This document shows, one piece after another, positions 23,121 through 31,607 of a stretch of 42,841 nt of DNA (position 1 is the stretch's first letter; every line of letters starts with the position of its first letter). Source of the DNA: Holophagae bacterium (lineage in GTDB: Bacteria > Acidobacteriota > Thermoanaerobaculia > Thermoanaerobaculales > Sulfomarinibacteraceae); contig PQAJ01000132.1 of assembly GCA_003105185.1 (NCBI GenBank), positions 29,383 to 72,223 of the forward strand, read 5' to 3'. Below the pieces are notes generated by a model. It saw only the letters and a list, made by a program, of their open reading frames with translations, made no database searches and was not told the origin of the DNA. Made by a program: the position numbers and the translations under genes.

Positions 23121-23173
23121 TCCCGTGCCCGTTCCCGTCCCCGGACCGAGGAGTCCCTCCGTTTTCGAGCCCG

Positions 23174-24226
23174 CTACCACCGCAGCAGCACCAGCTCCGA
23201 GCAGAAGCCGGGCCCCATGGCGACCATCAGGCCCCAGGTGCCCGGCGCCAGGTCGCGGCGCTCCATCACGTCCTTCAGCACCAGCAGGACCGAGGTCGAC
23301 GAGAGGTTCCCGACCTCGCGCAAGGTGCGCCACGAAGCCTCCAGGGCATCGTCGGGAAGCTCGAGCGCCTCCTCCATCGCCTCCAGGACCTTGGGTCCCC
23401 CGGGGTGCGAGATCCAGACCCCGATGTCCGATCGCGTCAGCTCGTGCTCGGCGAGGAAACCGTCGACGTCCCGTGGCAGAAATCTCCGAGCCACCTCGGG
23501 CACCTCAGCGGACAGCACGATCTGGAACCCGGCCTCGGTGATGTCCCATCCCATGAGGCGCTCCGAGTCCGGATAGAAGATGGACCGTGAGGCCACGATC
23601 TCGGGCCCGCGCGACGCCCGTCCCGAGCCGACCAGGATCGCCGCCGCAGCGCCGTCACCGAACAGCCCGGAGCCGATCAGGTTCGGGATCGACAGGTCAC
23701 GCCGCTGCAAGGTCAGCGAGCACAGCTCCACCGACAGCACGACGGCCGCCTCGTCAGGCACGCCGTGGAGCAGGTCGGCCGCGCGCGCCACACCGGCCGC
23801 ACCGCCCACGCAGCCGAGGCCGAACACCGGCACCCGCCGTACCCGCGACGGCAGGCGCAGCCGGTTCATCAGGCGGGCATCGATCGACGGCGTCGCCACA
23901 CCGGTCACGGTGACGAAGACGAAGACCCCGACATCGTCGGTGGCAAGCCCCGCCGATTCGAGGCCGTCACGGACCGCCAGCTCGCCGACCTGCTGCGCAA
24001 CGGCGATCCAGGCATCGTTCGCTTGTCCCCACGTCTGAAGGCCCGGGTACGCCTCCATCGGCAGCGCCAAATAGCGGCCGCCGACGAGCACGTTGCGGTG
24101 AAGGGTGTCCAGCCGATCGAGGTTGTACAGGCGGTCCGCCCAATGCCGGCGAAATGCGGCCAGCAGGGTGTCCTGGTCGTAGTAGTTCGGTGGAAACGCC
24201 GATCCGACGGCCGCGATGCGCATCAT
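23174..24226 (-). CDS. Type III polyketide synthase (chalcone/alkylpyrone synthase-like)
   Basis: 350 residues from ATG 24226; GTG 24247 is possible but the GGAG and GGAGG just before the ATG pair favour the later start. The thiolase-fold triad is clear: Cys139 in FGLGCVGGAAG, His274 in WISHPGGPK and Asn307 in VGNLSSTS. A GFGPG-like end, MGPGF, lies near the C-terminus. Such enzymes extend acyl starters with malonyl-CoA into alkylpyrones, alkylresorcinols or tetrahydroxynaphthalene. The nearby acyl ligase, ACP and ICMT methyltransferases favour a long-chain lipid product. It is 59 bases downstream of a TPR gene on the same strand. Confidence 0.92.
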   Translation of the reverse strand: MMRIAAVGSAFPPNYYDQDTLLAAFRRHWADRLYNLDRLDTLHRNVLVGGRYLALPMEAYPGLQTWGQANDAWIAVAQQVGELAVRDGLESAGLATDDVGVFVFVTVTGVATPSIDARLMNRLRLPSRVRRVPVFGLGCVGGAAGVARAADLLHGVPDEAAVVLSVELCSLTLQRRDLSIPNLIGSGLFGDGAAAAILVGSGRASRGPEIVASRSIFYPDSERLMGWDITEAGFQIVLSAEVPEVARRFLPRDVDGFLAEHELTRSDIGVWISHPGGPKVLEAMEEALELPDDALEASWRTLREVGNLSSTSVLLVLKDVMERRDLAPGTWGLMVAMGPGFCSELVLLRW

Positions 24227-24285
24227 CCTCCAATCTCCGACTGCCACAGATGCGAAGTGGCCCGCAATCCCGGGTCGCCTCGCCG

Positions 24286-24900
24286 TCAGGAGCCCATGAC
24301 CTCCGCCTCGATCGACGAGAGGTCCGGCACCTCGGGGTTGGAGGCCTTGATCTCCTTGAGCCGCGCAAGCGCGCTCGCCGCCTCGTCGTGGCGGTGCAGG
24401 TCGAAGTGGAGCACGACCACCTTGTTGTAGACCGCCTGCCAGTGATCGGGATCAATCCCGATCGCCTGGTCGAGGAGAGCCAGGCTGCGCTCCGGCTGCT
24501 GGAGGTTGCGGTAGACGACGGCGAGGTCGGTGATCACATCCGGATCGCCGCCCTCGATCGCCATCGCCCGCTCGTACCACAGTCGAGCCTCGCTCCAGCG
24601 GCCGGCGTCGAAGTAGAGGTTGCCCAGCCCGATCATCAGCCGTGGATCGTTGGGCGTTCTCGCGAGCAAGCCCTCGATCTCGGCCGCCTGCGCAGCCAGG
24701 CGCTGCACCTCACCGCCGCCGGTGGCCGTCGCGCCGACCGGCGGATGCCCCTCGGGCAGGCCCTGCTGAGCGGGTCCCGCCGCTTGCGGCCGGGCCGCCG
24801 CCCTGGCGGGTGGCACCTGCTGCCGCTCGGCGAGAACATAGCCCAGCACGAGGCCGACCATCGCCCCCAGGACCAGCGTGAACCATGGATTCTTGTGCAC
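24286..24900 (-). CDS. Membrane-anchored TPR protein
   Basis: 204 residues from GTG 24900, with GGAGGG six bases upstream. One N-terminal membrane helix (about 7-23) is followed by a Pro/Ala/Gln linker to about residue 60 and three TPR-like units: DPRLMIGLGNLYFDAGRWSE, DPDVITDLAVVYRNLQQPER and DHWQAVYNKVVVLHFDLHR. The layout recalls CcmI/NrfG-type TPR proteins of cytochrome c assembly, though no such cluster is here. Its role in the polyketide locus is uncertain; it may be cotranscribed with the synthase. Confidence 0.75.
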   Translation of the reverse strand: MHKNPWFTLVLGAMVGLVLGYVLAERQQVPPARAAARPQAAGPAQQGLPEGHPPVGATATGGGEVQRLAAQAAEIEGLLARTPNDPRLMIGLGNLYFDAGRWSEARLWYERAMAIEGGDPDVITDLAVVYRNLQQPERSLALLDQAIGIDPDHWQAVYNKVVVLHFDLHRHDEAASALARLKEIKASNPEVPDLSSIEAEVMGS

Positions 24901-24953
24901 TCTCGACCCTCCATCGCGCCCTGCCCGGGCGGCTCCTGCGCGCCCGGAAGGGC

Positions 24954-24959
24954 ATGATA
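24954..24959 (-). promoter_or_regulatory. Candidate -10 box (TATCAT) for the TPR/polyketide synthase unit
   Basis: GGTATCATGC on the minus strand, 53 bases before GTG 24900, between the MFS stop and the TPR start. Confidence 0.38.
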
Positions 24960-24976
24960 CCCGGTCTTCGCCCCCG

Positions 24977-26164
24977 CTACACTTCAGGCTCGGTGGTCGC
25001 GACAGCGCGGCGGGCGGCGACGATGACGATCACGCTCACGACGTAGGCTGCCGCCGCGCTCAGGTAGGGAGCCGCCGGGCCGGACGCGCCGTACACCCAC
25101 TCCGCCCAGAACGGGCCGAAGATGCGGGCCAGGCTGGACACGCCCTGGGAGACGCCCATCACCCCGCCGACCTCGTGGTTCGGCACCAGCCGCGAGGTGA
25201 GAGACGACAGGGACGGCGCCAGCAAGCCGTGGCCCACCGCGAGCACCGCGAGCACCAGGAGCAGCCGCCAGGTCGAGCCCGCGAACGGGAGCGCGCCGGC
25301 CGCCGCGGCCGCGACCGCCCCACCGACCGCGATCAGCCGCGGCTCGCCGAAGCGCTGCGCCAGCCGGCCCACCAGGCCGCCCTGAACCAGGGCTCCGAGC
25401 ACGCCGGCATACACGAACATCCAGCCGACCGACGACAGGCTCATCGCGAACCGGAGCCGGAGCAGCTGGGCGAAGGTCGTCTCGAAGTTGGAAAAGGCGA
25501 AGATGATGAGGAACACCATTGCCAGGCAGGCGCCGACCAGGGGGTAGCCGGCAACGCGCCTCAAACTGCCGAACCGGCGCGCCGGAGGTCGCGGTCCGGC
25601 ATCGTCCTGCGTGCGACGGGTCTCCGGCAGGGCCACCGCCACCAGCACGAGGGCGGTCGCAGAGGTCATCGCGGCGGCGACGCCGGGCAGCCAGTGCGCG
25701 ATGCTGACCAGCACCGCGGCGAGGGCCGGGCCGCAAATGAAGCCGAGACCGAACGCGGCGCCGATGATGCCCATGCCTTTCGTGCGGTCGCGCTCGTCGG
25801 TGATGTCGGCAATCACCGCCTGGGCGGTCGAGATGTTGCCCCCGGAGATGCCATCGATGATCCGCGACGCGAAGAGCATGGCGAGCGAGCCGGCGAAGGC
25901 GAAGAGCAGGTAGCCCGCGACCGACCCCGCGAGCGAGAGCAGCAGGACCGGCCGGCGGCCGTGCCGGTCCGACAGCCGGCCGAGGATGGGGGCGAAGACG
26001 AACTGCATCGCTGAGTACGAGGCCATGAGCAGGCCGAACACCACCGGCGACGGCCCGAACTTCTCGGCGTAGAGCGGCAGGAACGGGATGACGATGCCAA
26101 AGCCCACCAGATCGATGAACACGATCAGGAAGACGATGCCGACCTTGGCTCGATGGTGGCGCAT
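24977..26164 (-). CDS. MFS transporter (TetA-like drug/metabolite efflux)
   Basis: 395 residues, twelve predicted helices. The first half has the MFS loop 2-3 motif GRLSDRHGRRPVLL and DLVGFGIVIPFLPLY in helix 1, which is typical of the TetA/DHA1 type. GLGFICGPALAA in helix 5 matches the antiporter motif C. Drug or metabolite/H+ antiport across the inner membrane is the family role; substrate unknown. It sits just upstream of the polyketide locus on the same strand, so a role in exporting a product or precursor is possible, but it has its own candidate promoter. Confidence 0.9.
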   Translation of the reverse strand: MRHHRAKVGIVFLIVFIDLVGFGIVIPFLPLYAEKFGPSPVVFGLLMASYSAMQFVFAPILGRLSDRHGRRPVLLLSLAGSVAGYLLFAFAGSLAMLFASRIIDGISGGNISTAQAVIADITDERDRTKGMGIIGAAFGLGFICGPALAAVLVSIAHWLPGVAAAMTSATALVLVAVALPETRRTQDDAGPRPPARRFGSLRRVAGYPLVGACLAMVFLIIFAFSNFETTFAQLLRLRFAMSLSSVGWMFVYAGVLGALVQGGLVGRLAQRFGEPRLIAVGGAVAAAAAGALPFAGSTWRLLLVLAVLAVGHGLLAPSLSSLTSRLVPNHEVGGVMGVSQGVSSLARIFGPFWAEWVYGASGPAAPYLSAAAAYVVSVIVIVAARRAVATTEPEV

Positions 26165-26203
26165 GCATCCCCTTCGCCGCCCGTGGCCGCCGGGCGCCGG
26201 TGG

Positions 26204-26209
26204 ATTCTA
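26204..26209 (-). promoter_or_regulatory. Candidate -10 box (TAGAAT) for the MFS gene
   Basis: CGGTAGAATCC on the minus strand, 39 bases before the ATG at 26164, with AAGGGG in the leader. Confidence 0.4.
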
Positions 26210-26298
26210 CCGGGTCAGTGCCGGAAAGGGGTAATGCGACCTGCCGCCAACGATCGCAGAGTGGCCGGCGCGGCCATCGCGCCCGGCGTGCCGCGTGC

Positions 26299-26706
26299 TC
26301 AGGGCTGCGCTCCGTCTTCGATCCAGCGTCGAAAGCGCTCGAGCTCGGCCGCTGGCAGGCGCTTCGCACCGACCAGGGTGCGCGGCATGCCTTCGCCGAC
26401 CCCTGCAGTGTGGTCGAGCTTGAGCCACAGGTATGAGCTCTCAGGGCTGCCGGGCTCGACCAGCCGCAGCGCCGGCACCTGGACCGACCTCGGGCCGACG
26501 AGAGCCTGCCGGCCGCGGCCAGGCTCGAGAACCAGCCCAGCCTTGGGGTCCTCCGCCGTGTGGCACGACAGGCAGCGCTTCTGGACGAGCGGCTCGAGGT
26601 GGGCGCGGTAGGACGCCGGCTCGCCCGCGGCGAGCTCGGGCAGACGCGAACCGCCACAGCCGGCTGCGGCCGCCACCAGCGCCGCGAGTACGAACGCACG
26701 CACCAT
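26299..26706 (-). CDS. Monohaem cytochrome c-like lipoprotein
   Basis: 135 residues. A lipoprotein signal ends in AAAAGC (Cys17). One haem motif, CLSCH (45-49), is followed by the pattern seen in planctomycete-type cytochrome C domains, with PGSPESSYLWLKL and a possible axial Met in GEGMPR. The final helix (LERFRRWIEDGAQP) is typical of these domains. Predicted to be anchored to the envelope and to carry electrons. Follows the hydrogenase operon on the same strand after a 57-base gap, but a functional link is not established. Confidence 0.82.
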   Translation of the reverse strand: MVRAFVLAALVAAAAGCGGSRLPELAAGEPASYRAHLEPLVQKRCLSCHTAEDPKAGLVLEPGRGRQALVGPRSVQVPALRLVEPGSPESSYLWLKLDHTAGVGEGMPRTLVGAKRLPAAELERFRRWIEDGAQP

Positions 26707-26763
26707 CGTCGACAGGTTCCGGCCTCGCCAACACCACGCCGCGACCGCCCTATTCCTGGTAGC

Positions 26764-27252
26764 TCAGTCCGGCGGCGCGAGCTGCGCGGCCAGCTCGCCG
26801 TGCAGCCGGCGCGCGACCTCGCGCACCGCCTTGGCCACTGCCGGCGACAGCTGCTCGCGGAACGAGAGGACGTCGGCGGCCTCGATGCCGACCACCCGCA
26901 CCTCATCCGGCATCGCGAGGCCGGCGCGCCGGCCGACCTCGAGCGCGGTCGTGAGGTCGACCTCGTGGCTGCCGACCAGCCGCGCGCTGCCGGCGATTCC
27001 TCGGGCGTCGAGCTCGTGGACGCGGCCTGGGACCGGGTCCTCGCGGACCACTGCATCGACGAGGACCGCACGGTCGAAACCGTCCACCAGGTTGAGCAGC
27101 TCGAGGCCCCCGCGATAGCTGCGCGTCACGGTCACGCCGGCGACCGGCTGCACGGCCAGCAGCCGCTCCAACTCGTCCGCCACCGCCAACCCGGCGGCGT
27201 CGTCGCCGAGCAAAGGGTTGCCGAGCCCGACAACCACGACCCGCGGCGCCAC
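26764..27252 (-). CDS. [NiFe] hydrogenase maturation endopeptidase (HyaD/HycI type)
   Basis: 162 residues if GTG 27252 is used. The GGAGG just before it leaves no spacer, so the start is uncertain. Family motifs are VVVVGLGNPLLGDDAAGLAVAD at the N-terminus, with the Ni-sensing acidic residue in GDD, and GSHEVDLTTAL in the middle. The enzyme removes the C-terminal peptide of the large subunit after nickel insertion. The substrate is almost certainly the MvhA of this operon, whose DPCYGCATH motif is followed by 33 residues. It is the last gene of the operon, eight bases after the HdrC-like gene. Confidence 0.87.
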   Translation of the reverse strand: MAPRVVVVGLGNPLLGDDAAGLAVADELERLLAVQPVAGVTVTRSYRGGLELLNLVDGFDRAVLVDAVVREDPVPGRVHELDARGIAGSARLVGSHEVDLTTALEVGRRAGLAMPDEVRVVGIEAADVLSFREQLSPAVAKAVREVARRLHGELAAQLAPPD

Positions 27253-27260
27253 CTCCGGTC

Positions 27261-28433
27261 TCAGGCCGCGACCGCCTGCGGTGCCGCCGCCTCCACCCGC
27301 GCCCGCGCTCCTGCCTCGCGCACCGCCACCAGGTAGGCCGCCACCGGCCGCAGCACCAGGTGCTGCCACTTGCCGAACGGCACCTCGACGACCAGCATCG
27401 GCACCGCGATCATCAGGTGTGCAACGTAGGCGACGTAGGTCGGCCACGGCAGGTCGAAGAGCCGGAACACGTGGAGCAGGATGCCCGACAGGGCGGTCAG
27501 GAAGAGCAGGATGAGGAACAGCCAGTCGGTGACGTGGGAGAAGGCGTGGTACGGATCCGCCTTCTTGAGCCGGCCGCGGATCGCGATCACGGTCAGCGCC
27601 ATCAGGGCCACGGTGCCGTAGTAGCCGAAAAGGGCGGTCCAGTGGAAGTCCGCGCCGTCGCGCTGGAACCAGGGCAGGAAGGCCACCACCAGCAGGAACA
27701 TGGTGGCGTAGCCGCTGACCAGCAGGAAGTGGCGCAGCCAGGGGCCGCGCGTGTCCCGGTCGCAGGCAAGCCAGCGCTTCTGGGTCACGCCGTGGATCAG
27801 CAGCTGCGGCAGCTGCTGCAACCACACCGCGAGCGGGGCTTGCGGCGCGTGCTCGCCGCGCATCACGAAGCGCATCATGCGGAATGCGGCCAGGCCGAGC
27901 ATCACGAGCAGCCCGAACGCGAGGATCAGGTCGCCAATGTGGATGACGTCCTTGGGAGCGAACAGGTCGAGCCGGACGTGCTCGAGCGCGTCGCCCTGCA
28001 CCGCCGAGAAGCCGAATGGCGCGCCGAGCAGCCCGGGCACCACGAACAGCGCGAGCACGATCAGCGCGACCCCCACCAGCATGCCGACCTCCCAGCGGGT
28101 CGAGGTATAGAGGCGGCGGGCCAGGCCGGTCACGTCGTAGCGGGTCATCAGCCAGCGGCGGAGCGACATCATCAGCTCGCCCGGGTGCGCCTCGCGCGGG
28201 CAGGTCTCGGAGCAGGTGCCGCAGTAGTAGCACATCCAGGGCTCGGGGCTCTCCTCGATCCGCCGGTCGAGCCCGAGCTGGAGGTAGCGGATGATCTTGC
28301 GCGGGAACACGGTGTCGCCCTCGGAGAGGGCGCACACCGCGGTGCAGTTGCCGCAGTTGAAGCACTTGTTCACCGTCGAGCCGCCGAACTCGGCGAGCTC
28401 CTCGGACAGGCCGGGGTTGAGTCGGTAGCTCAT
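27261..28433 (-). CDS. HdrC-cytochrome b fusion (QmoC/HdrC-NarI-like membrane subunit)
   Basis: 390 residues from ATG 28433, sharing one base with the upstream stop (TGATG). The N-terminal HdrC domain has two cluster motifs, CFNCGNCTAVC (24-34) and CYYCGTCSETC (68-78). From about residue 115 six membrane helices follow, with His in FSHVTDW, LLHVFRLF and VAHLMI as candidate haem b ligands, like NarI/HdrE. This architecture is that of QmoC, which passes electrons between a soluble Hdr-like complex and menaquinone. It replaces the usual HdrB/HdrC pair. Presence of haem is inferred. Confidence 0.85.
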   Translation of the reverse strand: MSYRLNPGLSEELAEFGGSTVNKCFNCGNCTAVCALSEGDTVFPRKIIRYLQLGLDRRIEESPEPWMCYYCGTCSETCPREAHPGELMMSLRRWLMTRYDVTGLARRLYTSTRWEVGMLVGVALIVLALFVVPGLLGAPFGFSAVQGDALEHVRLDLFAPKDVIHIGDLILAFGLLVMLGLAAFRMMRFVMRGEHAPQAPLAVWLQQLPQLLIHGVTQKRWLACDRDTRGPWLRHFLLVSGYATMFLLVVAFLPWFQRDGADFHWTALFGYYGTVALMALTVIAIRGRLKKADPYHAFSHVTDWLFLILLFLTALSGILLHVFRLFDLPWPTYVAYVAHLMIAVPMLVVEVPFGKWQHLVLRPVAAYLVAVREAGARARVEAAAPQAVAA

Positions 28434-28738
28434 CACTCGCTCCCCTTCAGCGCATAGCGCACGTAGTCGCCGGCCTCTCCGGCCTCGACCACCTCGCCGT
28501 AGCGCCGCATCGCCATCAAGTGCCAGAGCACGTCCGGAGTGGGCAGCTCACACTGCGCGCCCAACTCGGGCACCGTGCGCGGCCCTCCCGCGAGCGCGCT
28601 GCGCAGCGCCTTGCGGATCCTCCCCTGCTCCTTGACGGAGGCCTGCAGCTCCTTGCTGACGCCGCCCATCCGATCGCGCAGGATCTCGATCGGCCGCGGG
28701 GGCTTCTCGGCCTTGCCGGTGGTCTTCGTCTCGCCCAT
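28433..28738 (-). CDS. Small winged-helix-like protein inside the Hdr operon
   Basis: 101 residues from ATG 28738. Residues 1-40 are charged and Lys/Arg-rich. Residues about 41-95 read like a small winged helix: RIRKALRSALAGGPRTVPEL, ELPTPDVLWHLMAMRRYGEV, then a short beta-wing region. There are no cysteines or membrane segments. It lies between the short HdrA gene (17-base gap) and the HdrC fusion (one-base overlap), so it is cotranslated with the electron-transfer subunits. It may be a regulator or a structural adaptor of the complex. Function unknown. Confidence 0.65.
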   Translation of the reverse strand: MGETKTTGKAEKPPRPIEILRDRMGGVSKELQASVKEQGRIRKALRSALAGGPRTVPELGAQCELPTPDVLWHLMAMRRYGEVVEAGEAGDYVRYALKGSE

Positions 28739-28755
28739 GCTTTCCTCCCGGCGGC

Positions 28756-30078
28756 TCAGTGCGCAGCGGCGGCCGCGGCAGGCGCCCGATGCCAGCCGAT
28801 GCGCTGCAGGCGGCCGGCTGCCGCCATGGCTGCCTCGCCGGCCTCGACGATCGCGTCCGGAATGTCCTTGGGGCCCGCGGCCACGCCGGCCACGTAGACG
28901 CCCACAAGGGTCGTGTACGACGGGTTGATCTTGGCCTCGGGGGTGGCCATGAAGCCGTCGTCGGCCTCGGCGCATGCGACCACGCCGTGCGCGTGCCAGG
29001 CCGGCACCAGCCCCTGCGCGAGCACCACCAGGTCGTAGCGGTGCTCCTCGACTCGGCCGCCCTCGTCCAGCAACTCGACGCGCACCACAACGTCGTTGTT
29101 TTCGACCTCGTTGATGGTCGCGACCTTGCCCTTGATCACCCGTACGCCCTCGTTCATCGTCCGCCGGTAGAACTGCTCGTAGCCCTTCCCGAACGCCCGG
29201 ATGTCCATGTGGTAGAGCGTGACTTCGACGTCGTGGATGTAGTGGCGCAGCAGCAGCGCCTGCTTGAGGGCGTACATGCAGCACACCCGCGAGCAGTAGG
29301 GAATGCCGATCGAGCGGTCGCGGCTGCCCGCGCACTGCACGTAGGCGATCTTGCGTGGGATCTTGCCGTCCGATGGCCGCAGCACGCGGCCGTACGGGCC
29401 GTTCGACGACTGCACCCGCTCCATGGCCAGCGGGTTCATGACGTTGAGGAAGCGGCCGCCGCCGTACTCCGGCTTCTTCCCCATCGGCGTGATGTCGAGC
29501 CCGGTCGCGACGATCACGGCGCCGACCCGGGTTTCCACCATTTCGGGCTCCTGGTCGAAGACGATGCACTCGGTCGGGCAGACCTTTTCGCACTTGCCGC
29601 AGAAGATGCAGTGCTCGACGTCGAGCACCGCCTTCTGCGGGATCGCGTTGCCGTGCGGGATGTAGATCGCGCGGCGCGCGCCCAGGCACTGGTCGAACTC
29701 GTGGGGGACATCGACCGGACAGACCAGCTCACACTTGGAGCAGCCGATGCAGGTGTCCTCGTCGACGTAGCGCGCTTTCCTCTCGATGCGAGCGACGAAG
29801 CCATCGCCCTCCGGCTCCACCTGGCGCACCTCGGCCCAGGTCTGGACCTGGATGTGGGCGTGGTGTGAGGACTCCGCCATCCGCGGCGTGCAGATGCAGC
29901 TCGAGCAATCGAGGGTCGGGAAGACCTTGTTGAGGCCGACCATGATGCCGCCGATCGACGCGTACTTCTCGATCAGCAGCACGTCGTAGCCCTGCTCGCC
30001 GAGGTCGAGGGCGGCCTGCATGCCGGTGATCCCGCCGCCGATCACCAGCGCGTCGTAGCGCGTGCGAATGTCAGCCAT
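28756..30078 (-). CDS. Short HdrA-like FAD/iron-sulfur protein
   Basis: 440 residues from ATG 30078, which has GGGGGAG five bases upstream; it overlaps the MvhA stop by eight bases. Order of motifs: FAD-binding VIGGGITGMQAALDL (GGGITGM 14-20), the HdrA-specific FPTLDCSSCICTPRM (53-67), then two inserted ferredoxin clusters CIGCSKCELVC (110-120) and CIFCGKCEKVC (157-167), then CSRVCCMYALKQA. The N-terminal domain and C-terminal ferredoxins of full HdrA are absent. HdrA carries the flavin that joins hydrogenase and Hdr modules. This copy keeps exactly the inserted clusters that the long HdrA of the operon lacks. Confidence 0.88.
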   Translation of the reverse strand: MADIRTRYDALVIGGGITGMQAALDLGEQGYDVLLIEKYASIGGIMVGLNKVFPTLDCSSCICTPRMAESSHHAHIQVQTWAEVRQVEPEGDGFVARIERKARYVDEDTCIGCSKCELVCPVDVPHEFDQCLGARRAIYIPHGNAIPQKAVLDVEHCIFCGKCEKVCPTECIVFDQEPEMVETRVGAVIVATGLDITPMGKKPEYGGGRFLNVMNPLAMERVQSSNGPYGRVLRPSDGKIPRKIAYVQCAGSRDRSIGIPYCSRVCCMYALKQALLLRHYIHDVEVTLYHMDIRAFGKGYEQFYRRTMNEGVRVIKGKVATINEVENNDVVVRVELLDEGGRVEEHRYDLVVLAQGLVPAWHAHGVVACAEADDGFMATPEAKINPSYTTLVGVYVAGVAAGPKDIPDAIVEAGEAAMAAAGRLQRIGWHRAPAAAAAAH

Positions 30079-31597
30079 TGTCACTCCCCCTCGCCGCGCG
30101 GCGTCCCTCGGCCAGCACCGTGCCGTCGGCAGCGCGGACGCGCACCGTCATCGGCATCTGACCGGGCAAGCTGTGGGTGGCGCAGCCGTAGCACGGGTCG
30201 TAGGCGCGGAACGCCATCTCGATCTTGTTCAGCAGGCCCTCGCTGACCTCGACGCCCCTGTGGATCAGGCCCTGCGCAGCCTGCTTGATCGACATCGAGA
30301 TCGCGGCGTGGTTGTTGGTGGTGCCGACGATCAGGTTGGCCCTGCGGACGATGCCGTTCTCGTCGGTGATGTAGTGGTGGGTCAGCGTGCCGCGCGGCGC
30401 CTCGACGCAGCCGACGCCCTCACTCGGGGTCCGGGTCGGCAGCGCGCGGTACTTCTCCTGGTTGGTGATCTCCGGGTCGCGCACCAGCTCGAGCGCGCGC
30501 TCGGCGGCGTTGATCATCTCGACGACCCGCGCCCAGTGGATCGCCAGCGTGTGGTGAACCGGGCGCTTGCCGGAGCGGTCGCCGGTCAGCGTCTCGAAGT
30601 ACTGCTCGTAGGCGGCCTGCGCCTTGGGCGTGCTCATCGCGTCCGCCACGTTGAGGCGCGACTGTGGCGTGGCGCGGTAGACGCCTGACTCCTTGCCGTC
30701 GACGAGGCCCTTCCAGCCGACCGCCTTGAGGTAGGGGAACTTCAGGTAGGTCCACGGCTCGACCCGCTCGGCGACGTGCTGGAGGTAGTCGCGCGGCGGG
30801 TACTTGACCAGCTCGCGCCCGTCCGGGTCGACCACCCGGACCTCACCGTCGTAGTAGTTCGAGCGGTTCTTCGCGTCGACCAACCCCATCGAGTAGGTGG
30901 CGTGGCGGTATGGCCCGTTCAGGATCAGGTCGACGTACTGCTGGTTACCGAGCACCACGCTGCGGAACAGCTCGAGCGTGAACTCGGCGAACTCCACCAT
31001 GTAGCAAGCGATCTCGTCGAGCCGGTTCCGCTCCTCCGCCGACAGCGGCTTGGACATCCCACCGGGAATGGCGTTGACCGGGTTGACCGGCCTGCCGCCG
31101 AAGATCGCCGCCGCTTCGTGGCCCCACTGCCGGCAACGAATCACCTTGCCCGCAATCTCGAGCCCGACCTTACCGATGACGCCGATCAGGTTGCGGGTCG
31201 CCGGGTCGCTCTCGGGGCCCATCACGAAGTCCGGCCCACCGAGCGCGTAGAAGTGGGTGGCGTGGTCAGTGACGTAGAACAGGCAGTACTGGAGCTCGCG
31301 CAGCATGCGCGCGGTCGGGGGCAGCTCGATGCCGTAGACCTCGTCGCAGGCCTTCGCCGACGCCATCAGGTGGGCCTCCGGGCAGACCCCGCAGATGCGC
31401 GGCGTGATGCGCGGCAGCTCCTCCACCGGCCGCCCCTCGCAGAATCGCTCGAAGCCGCGCAGCTCGGGCACCTGGAAGAAGCAGTCGGCGACCTCGCCGT
31501 CGGCGTCGAGGAAGATGTCGATCTTGCCGTGCCCCTCGAGCCGGGTGACCGGATCGATCGAGATGCGCCTGGTTCCAGAGCTGGTCGTCGTGCTCAT
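30071..31597 (-). CDS. mvhA: [NiFe] hydrogenase large subunit, group 3 (MvhA-like)
   Basis: 508 residues from ATG 31597, four bases after GGAGG. Both nickel motifs are present: RICGVCPEAH (Cys69, Cys72) and DPCYGCATH (Cys469, Cys472). After His475 a further 33 residues remain, which may include the peptide cut off by the maturation protease. RISIDPVTRLEGHGKI at the N-terminus and TLTHHYITDENGIV are typical of the F420-non-reducing, group 3c class. It binds the Ni-Fe site and splits H2 in the cytoplasm. Its immediate partner is the small subunit upstream, ten bases away. Confidence 0.94.
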   Translation of the reverse strand: MSTTTSSGTRRISIDPVTRLEGHGKIDIFLDADGEVADCFFQVPELRGFERFCEGRPVEELPRITPRICGVCPEAHLMASAKACDEVYGIELPPTARMLRELQYCLFYVTDHATHFYALGGPDFVMGPESDPATRNLIGVIGKVGLEIAGKVIRCRQWGHEAAAIFGGRPVNPVNAIPGGMSKPLSAEERNRLDEIACYMVEFAEFTLELFRSVVLGNQQYVDLILNGPYRHATYSMGLVDAKNRSNYYDGEVRVVDPDGRELVKYPPRDYLQHVAERVEPWTYLKFPYLKAVGWKGLVDGKESGVYRATPQSRLNVADAMSTPKAQAAYEQYFETLTGDRSGKRPVHHTLAIHWARVVEMINAAERALELVRDPEITNQEKYRALPTRTPSEGVGCVEAPRGTLTHHYITDENGIVRRANLIVGTTNNHAAISMSIKQAAQGLIHRGVEVSEGLLNKIEMAFRAYDPCYGCATHSLPGQMPMTVRVRAADGTVLAEGRRAARGSDNG

Positions 31598-31607
31598 CAC
31601 GCCTCCC

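Noticed and set aside
24984-27071. 695-residue minus-strand frame spanning the MFS, cytochrome and protease genes
   Set aside because: It crosses several well-supported genes in a different frame and has Arg/Ser-rich shadow composition with no domain motif.
28756-30078. Calling the short HdrA-like protein QmoA
   Set aside because: It has the HdrA-specific LDCSSCICTP motif and two inserted ferredoxin clusters, so HdrA is the closer match; only the HdrC fusion is QmoC-like.
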